Of a stretch of DNA of 64,000 bases, positions 58,019-64,000 are shown in pieces (positions within the stretch are counted from its first letter, which is position 1; each line of letters opens with the position of its first letter). Both the position numbers and the translations under genes were made by a program. Under the pieces are notes generated by a model, which did no database searches, was not told the DNA's origin, and saw only the letters and a list, made by a program, of their open reading frames with translations. The DNA comes from Photobacterium piscicola (GTDB lineage Bacteria; Pseudomonadota; Gammaproteobacteria; Enterobacterales; Vibrionaceae): contig NZ_FUZI01000001.1 of NCBI RefSeq assembly GCF_900166965.1, positions 1,240,001 through 1,304,000 of the forward strand. The letters run 5' to 3'.

Positions 58019-59416
58019 TTAAGCGTGATAACCACCACCGAGGGCAACAATAAGTTGTAATTGATTTTGTAACGTAGCGTTATCAGCATTCGTGGTTTGA
58101 ATAACCTGCTGATGCCATTTTATTTGTGCATTATTCATTTCTGAAAAGCTGGCTAATCCACGTTGATAGCGATGCTTAAAAATCATATAGGCTTGCTGAT
58201 ATTGCGTGGTTGATGCCACGGTAAGCGCTTGTTGTTGTAATGCTTCTTGTAAATTAACAATCGCATCAGAAGCTTGTTTTACAGCCGTAAGAACAGATTG
58301 GTTATAAACCGTCACTGCTTGATCATAATGAATATTTGCCGACGCATAATTAGCATCACGTACGCCACCGTCATAGAGCGGTAAGGTTGTGGCAATGGTT
58401 GCACCACTTAAAAACAGATCGGCTGGGTTCATCGAAGATAATTTTTGAAAAACGCCCATGACCATTAAATTCATATCAGGATAATAAGCTGCTTTAGCTT
58501 GTTTTATTCCTTGTTGATTCGCTTCAACCAACCATTTATTCGCAATAATATCCGCGCGACGCCCCAATAAATTCATTGGAATCGTCGTCATGGTATTCAA
58601 TTGATTTATTGGGTGTGCATTTGGCGTTAATAGCGTTCCCAATTGCTCTGGCGTTTTAGCTAAATATAACGCTAATTGGTTTTTTGCTAATTGCTGTTGA
58701 GTAACCGTCATTGAAAGCTGTGCTGATAACTTATCAAGATCGCCTTGCTGTTGAAATAATTCAGCTTTGCTTGCGAGACCACGTTTAATTTGATCGCTAA
58801 TAACGGCTTTTTGCTTATTCGTTTCACGCAACAACAGCTGAAGATTTTGCTCTAAGCGGTAATTATTCTGTAAAGTAAAATAACTACTGCTAATAGCCGC
58901 AGACAACAGTAACTTCGCTTGTACCGCTTGCGCTTCTAATGATAATTTTTGATTGGTTGCAGCAGCAATGATTGCCTTATTTTTACCCCAAAAATCAAAT
59001 TGGTAAGAAAAAGAAGGCAGCAACATTCCTAATGCTGAATATTCTGCATTATGAGGGGATAAAGAATCTAAATTTGCCCCTATTGCCCCACCACTAATAT
59101 TGAGATTTACGCTTGGTTTATCACCCGCTTGAGCTAAAGCAACCTGCTGAGTGGCTAATTCAATACGCTGTTGGGCTTGCTGCAAGGTTAAGTTATTCGT
59201 CAACCCTAATGTAATTAATTGGTTTAATTGCAGATCATTAAATTGAGTCCACCAATCCGTTTTTATGTCGCTAAGATCACGCTGATATAAATGAACTTGT
59301 TGGGCGGTTAGTAGTGAATGATGTTGTGGTTCAGAGGGTGGAATCATACTACATGCCGATAATAGCAACACCGCCGCCAAAGAAGATGCGGTGCGAGTGA
59401 TATAAAATGCTTTCAT
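58019..59416 (-). CDS. Outer-membrane efflux lipoprotein (TolC/NodT family)
   Basis: A 465-residue protein with a lipoprotein signal (LSAC, Cys22). Two internally similar halves of long helices (NNLTLQQAQQRIELATQQVALAQAGDKPSVNL and NQQGIKQAKAAYYPDMNLMVMG) match outer-membrane factors. First gene of the efflux operon, upstream of the adaptor and pump genes and divergent from a LysR-type regulator. Confidence 0.9.
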   Translation of the reverse strand: MKAFYITRTASSLAAVLLLSACSMIPPSEPQHHSLLTAQQVHLYQRDLSDIKTDWWTQFNDLQLNQLITLGLTNNLTLQQAQQRIELATQQVALAQAGDKPSVNLNISGGAIGANLDSLSPHNAEYSALGMLLPSFSYQFDFWGKNKAIIAAATNQKLSLEAQAVQAKLLLSAAISSSYFTLQNNYRLEQNLQLLLRETNKQKAVISDQIKRGLASKAELFQQQGDLDKLSAQLSMTVTQQQLAKNQLALYLAKTPEQLGTLLTPNAHPINQLNTMTTIPMNLLGRRADIIANKWLVEANQQGIKQAKAAYYPDMNLMVMGVFQKLSSMNPADLFLSGATIATTLPLYDGGVRDANYASANIHYDQAVTVYNQSVLTAVKQASDAIVNLQEALQQQALTVASTTQYQQAYMIFKHRYQRGLASFSEMNNAQIKWHQQVIQTTNADNATLQNQLQLIVALGGGYHA

Positions 59417-59430
59417 TTTTCGTCCTAAAT

Positions 59431-59449
59431 TACTTTATGGTATAAAGTA
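59431..59449. promoter_or_regulatory. Inverted repeat in the efflux/LysR divergent promoter
   Basis: TACTTTAT-GGT-ATAAAGTA, perfect 8-bp arms, with another ATAAAGT overlapping just downstream. Located between the start codons of the OMF gene and the LysR gene; a likely regulator site. Confidence 0.6.
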
Positions 59450-59496
59450 TAAAGTGGAATCGATTGTTGTTATATACACTACAAAGGAAAAGACTG

Positions 59497-60435
59497 TTGC
59501 AGACAAAAAACAATAAAATTGGCTTTGATTTAAACACGATCGCAATATTCGCACGCGTAGTTGAACGCCAAAGTTTTACGCTAGCGGCGACTGAATTAGA
59601 ATTAACAAAATCAACAGTAAGCCGAAAAATTGCAGAATTAGAACGTTATTTAGGAATTAGATTATTAACTCGCTCAACACGCCAATTAGTGTTAACAGCT
59701 GAGGGAGATACTTTTTACCGTTCTTGTTCACAGATTCTAGACGTCTTAGAACAATCTGAACTTGAAGTCACCGCGAGTCACGACCTAGTCTGCGGCACCT
59801 TAAAAATGGTCATGCCCGTAGAGGTAGGAAAAGGCTTTTTTGGCGATTGTATAAAAGCATTTATGGCTTTACATCCTAACTTAAAAATACATCTTGAATT
59901 ATCAAACCGTAAAGTTGACCTTATTAAAGAAGGCTTTGACGTTATGATACAAGTTGGCGAAATTGAAGATTCATCATTGATCGTCAGAACGTTCCATCAT
60001 TCAACACGCGTCTTAGTAGCAAGCCCTCAATACATAGCACAGTACGACTTACCCCAAAGCTTGGCCGATTTAAAAGCGCCTCATCAACAAATTAAAATGA
60101 TCAGTAGTGTTCGTACGGGGAATAAAAATGTATTAGAAGGCCTACCTTATCGTTTTAAGGTCAATACATTAAGCGCCGCATTAGATCTCTGTTTAGATGG
60201 TTTTGGAATTACCTACATTCCAGAATTTTTGTGCCGTAATCTTATTACTGAAGGAAAATTGGTCCATATTTTACCCAGCCTTTATGCCTCACAAGTTCCT
60301 ATTCCCATCAGTTTTATTTATCCAGAACGCGATTTAATGCCTCGACGGTTACGTGCATTTATTGATTTTACAATCACACGTTTCCAAGATGAAATTCAGC
60401 GACGTAATCAGGAAACAGCTAATCATTCCAAATAA
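59497..60435 (+). CDS. LysR-family regulator of the efflux operon
   Basis: About 312 residues. Helix-turn-helix: FTLAATELELTKSTVSRKIAELERYLGIRLLTRSTRQL. The effector domain follows (LVCGTLKMVMPVEVGKGFF). I prefer a TTG start at 59497 because AAAGGAAAAG stands just upstream; another TTG 33 bases earlier has no ribosome binding site. Divergent from the efflux operon, which it probably controls. Confidence 0.87.
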   Translation: MQTKNNKIGFDLNTIAIFARVVERQSFTLAATELELTKSTVSRKIAELERYLGIRLLTRSTRQLVLTAEGDTFYRSCSQILDVLEQSELEVTASHDLVCGTLKMVMPVEVGKGFFGDCIKAFMALHPNLKIHLELSNRKVDLIKEGFDVMIQVGEIEDSSLIVRTFHHSTRVLVASPQYIAQYDLPQSLADLKAPHQQIKMISSVRTGNKNVLEGLPYRFKVNTLSAALDLCLDGFGITYIPEFLCRNLITEGKLVHILPSLYASQVPIPISFIYPERDLMPRRLRAFIDFTITRFQDEIQRRNQETANHSK

Positions 60436-60502
60436 AGTATGTTATTAACGGAGGGGTTATCAAAGAGTAATCTATTTATTAATATCAATGACCATAATAC
60501 TA

Positions 60503-60533
60503 TTTTAAAGGCGTCATAATGGCTCCTTTAAAA
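60503..60533 (+). terminator. Possible terminator after the LysR gene
   Basis: TTTTAAAGG / CCTTTAAAA, 9-bp arms with a 13-base loop; tail AATAAG is not T-rich, so this is weak. Confidence 0.35.
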
Positions 60534-60638
60534 TAAGTAAAATAAAAACAATCAAACTTTGCATAGATATACGTATATTGACGTCGCTTTACATCGCAAT
60601 AGGTAACATAAAGCTATCGTTTATATAGGCACAAAGTC

Positions 60639-61970
60639 ATGACAACAACTCGCAATTTTATCTGGGCAATGATTGCCACAATATCAGCCTTTTGGTTTGC
60701 GATGGAACCGCAATTATTTACTTCAACCAATCTCTTTGAATGGCGATCTTCCATTATTCAATACTCCGGCATTTTATCTTTGATATTAATGTCCATCACT
60801 ATGATATTAGCCATGCGTTTATCTATGGTTGAGAACTGGCTTAATGGCATGGATAAAGCTTATCGAGTACACAAATGGTTGGGTATCAGTAGCATCGCAC
60901 TCGGTATCTCACACTGGTTATGGTGCCAAGTTCCTAAATGGCTGGTAATGTCTGGCGTATTAACAAGACCGGTTCGTCAGCATAATTCAAACCCAGCGGC
61001 AACTGAGTTTAGTTGGAATGCGTGGGTCAATAATTTACATGGCTTTGCTGAAAATATTGGGGAGTGGGGATTTTATTTACTATTGGCCTTACTGATGATC
61101 TCGCTATGGGCCACGGTAAAATATAAACCCTTTAAATTATCACACCGCCTAATGTCAGTTGCCTATTTACTTATCGTTGTTCACTCAGTATTACTACTCA
61201 AGCATGCTTATTGGGGAGAACCTATTTATTACCTCACATTCGGCTTTGCTTTTATTGGCTCTATTGCGGCAATATATAGTTTATTGGGTTTTGTCGGACG
61301 CAGTAACCGCCACGCTGCTGTTATTGTCTCGACGCGTTATTTTCCACAAGCTGAAACAATGGAATTAATATTAAAACCAAAGAGTGCTTGGCAAGGACAT
61401 ACAGCAGGACAGTTTGCATATTTACGGTTTGGTAATGAAGATCCACATCCATTTACCATTGTTTCAGGCACTACCGACCCCGAAATACGTTTTTTAATTA
61501 AAGCCTTGGGGGACTTCACTACGGGATTGTACGAACGGGTAAAAATAGGTGATGCAGTAATGGTTGAAGGTCCCTATGGCCGTGTTAATTTCGACCTTAG
61601 CAAGCCACAAATATGGATTGCTGGTGGTGTTGGTATCGCTGCTTTTTTCGCTACCTTAGAAACACTTAAAGGAAAAACGAACAATCCTCAAATAGATTTA
61701 TTTTATTGTTGTCGAGGTATTGATAATAACTTAGCTGATGAGTTGTACTCTCTGACACAGCAAGCTGGCGTAAGGTTAAACGTAATAGATACCCTCCATT
61801 CACCGCGATTAAATATCAACGACATCGCAACTCAATGCGATAACGTAAATGATTATGATTTTTACTTTTGCGGGCCAGAAATCTTTTCAAAAACATTAAA
61901 AAAAGAGCTCGGTGCACGCTCCTTTGATATTGAGAAAAATTACCACGAAGAATTATTTGTGATGCGCTAA
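60639..61970 (+). CDS. Ferric-reductase-like membrane flavocytochrome
   Basis: A 443-residue protein. The first 215 residues hold about six membrane helices with conserved His residues (KAYRVHKWLGISSIALGISHW, FKLSHRLMSVAYLLIVVHSVLLLKH), the heme-binding ferric reductase domain. The C-terminal half is a ferredoxin-reductase-like module: FAD-contact HPFTIVSG, nucleotide site WIAGGVGIAAFFATLE and end FYFCGPEIF. It should move electrons from NAD(P)H across the inner membrane. Acceptor unknown; stands alone. Confidence 0.85.
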   Translation: MTTTRNFIWAMIATISAFWFAMEPQLFTSTNLFEWRSSIIQYSGILSLILMSITMILAMRLSMVENWLNGMDKAYRVHKWLGISSIALGISHWLWCQVPKWLVMSGVLTRPVRQHNSNPAATEFSWNAWVNNLHGFAENIGEWGFYLLLALLMISLWATVKYKPFKLSHRLMSVAYLLIVVHSVLLLKHAYWGEPIYYLTFGFAFIGSIAAIYSLLGFVGRSNRHAAVIVSTRYFPQAETMELILKPKSAWQGHTAGQFAYLRFGNEDPHPFTIVSGTTDPEIRFLIKALGDFTTGLYERVKIGDAVMVEGPYGRVNFDLSKPQIWIAGGVGIAAFFATLETLKGKTNNPQIDLFYCCRGIDNNLADELYSLTQQAGVRLNVIDTLHSPRLNINDIATQCDNVNDYDFYFCGPEIFSKTLKKELGARSFDIEKNYHEELFVMR

Positions 61971-61977
61971 AAAACAC

Positions 61978-62047
61978 ATAAAAGAGATGACATATTCCTG
62001 CTATATATATCAATAATATGGCGGCAAAGGTAACGCGTCTCTTTTAT
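61978..62047 (+). terminator. Possible terminator or mRNA hairpin after the flavocytochrome gene
   Basis: ATAAAAGAGA and TCTCTTTTAT are perfect 10-bp arms 50 bases apart with a following T-run (TTTT). The long loop makes this uncertain. Confidence 0.35.
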
Positions 62048-62369
62048 TTTCATCGTGTAATCACATATTCTATAAATAATGAAGCTATGTTTTTAATTAT
62101 CTCGATTTCATCATCCATATAAGTCTCAAAATAGATATAACATAATAAATTGATATTCACGGCATCTTTTTATTTCAAACAGTTAACATAATAACAACTA
62201 TTAATGGTTACTGATAAACAATCAAACAACATTTAAAATGCAACAATGCGATTAAGATCTAACTTATTATTAAAGTAATTTTTGTTAGTTATTTATAAGA
62301 TAATCATCAGCGTTTTTTTACTTCAATTAATAAATAATTATTCCATCTGTCTTTATCAATGAGAACAAC
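62048..62369. other. AT-rich leader region of dcuC
   Basis: About 320 bp without a gene. An FNR site would be expected for a DcuC gene, but I found only an imperfect CTGAT-N5-ATCAA with wrong spacing. Confidence 0.4.
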
Positions 62370-63749
62370 ATGGAATATATTTTTACACTATGTATAGTTG
62401 GGCTTGTCGCCTACTCAATGTTAAAAAAATTCAATCCCCAAGCAACATTAATTACCGCAGGCTTATTGTTGCTGGCTTACGCATCCATATCAGGAATTGC
62501 ACCTGTACTTGCCGATGGGAAGACGCAAGGCGCACTATTTTTTGACCTCTGGCAACGTTTTACAGAAATCACCAATACCCGTTTAGGCAGTGTCGGTCTA
62601 ACACTTGTCTCTATTGCTGGTGTTTCAACCTATCTAAACCACATTGGCGCATCTCAGGCATTGGTGAAAGCCACATCTCGCCCAGTTATGGCGGTAAAAA
62701 ATCCTTATATCCTGTTGATACTCGTTTTAATATTTGTATCTCTAATGTACGTATTTATTACTGGTGCAACATCGTTATCATTACTCTTAATGGGCACACT
62801 TTACCCAGTATTACGTAATGCGGGTATTAGTGCGAAAACAGCCGTTGCTACTATCGTTATTCCAACAGCATGGGAATATGGCCCAGGGCAAATTAATGCG
62901 GTTATTGGTGCCAATACAATCAATGTTGAAATCATGGATTTTGTGGTAAACCATCAAACCATATTTCAAGCTATGCTACTTATTTTAATTCCTTTGGTTA
63001 ACATTGTATGGCAACGTCATTGTGATCGTATTGACGGTTATAACCCATCAGAAGATAGAGGTAAATATTTAGAAACGCTAGAAAAACAACATGATGACAA
63101 TGATATAGTACCTAAATTTTACGCATTGCTTCCCGTCTTGCCTTTTATCTTTTTATTTGGATTCTCAAGTATGGTAATGCAATCTATTACCATGACAATT
63201 CCAATTGCGATGATGTCAACAATCAGTATTTGTATCGTAATAGAAGCAATAAGATTTCGTTCAATTCAACGTGCCTTTGATAATTTTGAAGCGTGGCTAA
63301 AAGGTACCGGAATGATATTTGCGAGCGTATTAACGTTAATGATTGCGGCTGAATATTTCTCTGCTGGTTTAACTAATATTGGCGCCATCAACACACTAAT
63401 TGATACCGCAAAATCATTTGATCTTGGTCCAAGCGGTATTGTTATTGTCTTTTCTGGCTTTATTTTATTAACCGCATTTATTACTGGTTCAGGCAATGCC
63501 CCTGTAATGGCTTTTATTCCTATCGTACCTCAAATTGCAACTAACTTTGGTGTTAATCCCCTACTTCCATTACTGCCTATTTTATTTGCAGCGGGCATTG
63601 GCAGAACAATGTCACCAGTTGCTGGGGTCATTATTACCGTTTCAGGCATGGCAGGCCTAACACCGATTGATGTTATTAAGCGTACCAGTGTTCCGATGTT
63701 AAGCAGTATGGTGGTTGTGTTAATTATGGCGGTTATTCAATACTCTTAA
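62370..63749 (+). CDS. dcuC: C4-dicarboxylate transporter DcuC
   Basis: A 459-residue transporter with 12 or more helices. Family features include FITGATSLSLLLMGTLYPVLRNAGIS, IPTAWEYGPGQINAVIGANT, TGSGNAPVMAFIPIVPQIA and GRTMSPVAGVIITVSGMAGL. DcuC-type carriers export succinate or exchange C4-dicarboxylates under anaerobic conditions. Single gene with its own terminator. Confidence 0.9.
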   Translation: MEYIFTLCIVGLVAYSMLKKFNPQATLITAGLLLLAYASISGIAPVLADGKTQGALFFDLWQRFTEITNTRLGSVGLTLVSIAGVSTYLNHIGASQALVKATSRPVMAVKNPYILLILVLIFVSLMYVFITGATSLSLLLMGTLYPVLRNAGISAKTAVATIVIPTAWEYGPGQINAVIGANTINVEIMDFVVNHQTIFQAMLLILIPLVNIVWQRHCDRIDGYNPSEDRGKYLETLEKQHDDNDIVPKFYALLPVLPFIFLFGFSSMVMQSITMTIPIAMMSTISICIVIEAIRFRSIQRAFDNFEAWLKGTGMIFASVLTLMIAAEYFSAGLTNIGAINTLIDTAKSFDLGPSGIVIVFSGFILLTAFITGSGNAPVMAFIPIVPQIATNFGVNPLLPLLPILFAAGIGRTMSPVAGVIITVSGMAGLTPIDVIKRTSVPMLSSMVVVLIMAVIQYS

Positions 63750-63763
63750 TTAGCCCCATAATA

Positions 63764-63800
63764 AAAAATGATTCCCATCACATATGGGAATCATTTCTTC
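63764..63800. terminator. Terminator after dcuC
   Basis: AAATGATTCCCAT / ATGGGAATCATTT, perfect 13-bp arms, 5-base loop, A-run before. Confidence 0.85.
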
Positions 63801-63926
63801 ATTTAAATTCACCAATAAATAATGCAAGCTCCACACTCTATAATCACAATATGACAGTCAGCCAAAATAGTTAAGATAAGGATGCGCTGACAATCGTTTT
63901 TAAATCAAAAAGTCATCTTTCCTATT

Positions 63927-64000
63927 CTAAATTTCTTTATAATATTTAGCTGCTTTATCAAGCACATCTAATGCCTGTTGCTTAGATAGTACACCTTGAA
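63927..64000 (-). CDS. 3' end of an unidentified gene (partial)
   Basis: On the minus strand an open frame enters from the right edge and ends at a TAG at 63927: the last 24 residues end in QALDVLDKAAKYYKEI. Codon use is normal for the window. The amphipathic helical end resembles C-termini of extracellular solute-binding proteins, but this is too short to name the product. Confidence 0.45.
   Translation of the reverse strand, partial: QGVLSKQQALDVLDKAAKYYKEI

Noticed and set aside
62200-62240. FNR site upstream of dcuC
   Set aside because: CTGAT and ATCAA half-sites are separated by five instead of four bases, and one half is imperfect.

Overview
The window is AT-rich chromosomal DNA from a marine gammaproteobacterium. 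Gene content fits Vibrionaceae, most likely Photobacterium or a close relative: SpeA/SpeB, DbpA, TrhO, DcuC, an EptA-DgkA pair, a Man-family GalNAc-type PTS, a cellobiose-type PTS with a GH4 enzyme, and several S1 sulfatases. I see no rRNA, tRNA, CRISPR array, insertion sequence or prophage. The genus is an inference from gene families, not from a marker gene.

Region 1 (about 0.9-14.7 kb) looks like a catabolic locus for a sulfated glycosaminoglycan such as chondroitin or dermatan sulfate. A leftward operon runs from a DeoR-type repressor (agaR) through kbaZ/agaZ, agaS, four mannose-family PTS genes (EIIB, EIIC, EIID, EIIA), an amino-sugar-6-phosphate deacetylase, kduI, kduD and a cytoplasmic GH105 unsaturated-uronyl hydrolase. 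A separate gene for an exported family-9-type carbohydrate-binding protein follows. Divergently transcribed are a Tat-exported sulfatase and a KdgM-type outer-membrane porin. The inferred route is: desulfation outside the cytoplasm, porin entry, PTS import with phosphorylation of an unsaturated disaccharide, GH105 cleavage, uronate half through KduI/KduD to KDG, and GalNAc-6-P half through the deacetylase and AgaS to tagatose-6-P. No polysaccharide lyase, KbaY, tagatose-6-P kinase, KdgK or KdgA is present here. The divergent intergenic region carries 10-bp-phased CTTTC-type repeats and a CRP-like site.

Region 2 (14.7-25.6 kb) is mostly housekeeping: a DUF808 membrane protein, speA and speB, dgkA and eptA, a Nudix hydrolase, and a large GH63-like exported glucosidase. 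A candidate small RNA or leader lies upstream of speA.

Region 3 (25.6-42.7 kb) is the most unusual part. A leftward operon encodes an octaheme c-type cytochrome with HEAT and TPR repeats, a MoxR AAA+ ATPase, a DUF58 protein, a DUF4381 membrane protein, two von Willebrand A membrane proteins (BatA- and BatB/C-like) and a BatD-like protein. It is flanked by a LysR regulator, a formylglycine-generating-enzyme-like lipoprotein without the catalytic cysteines, a radical-SAM sulfatase-maturating enzyme (anSME), a heme-less HEAT/TPR paralog of the cytochrome's C-terminal half, and a divergent pair of paralogous CTAGR-type sulfatases. I read this as a periplasmic sulfatase system with its own maturation enzyme and a MoxR/vWA chaperone-like machine tied to an electron-transfer protein.

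Region 4 (42.7-64 kb) holds a CPA-type antiporter with an RCK domain, dbpA, trhO, two uncharacterised genes (one with a nuclease-like C-terminus), a CRP/LacI-controlled cellobiose/chitobiose-type PTS operon, an uncharacterised lipoprotein, a tripartite EmrAB-like efflux operon with a divergent LysR regulator, a ferric-reductase-like flavocytochrome, dcuC, and the 3' end of a further gene at the right edge. The left edge cuts an FAD-dependent oxidoreductase.
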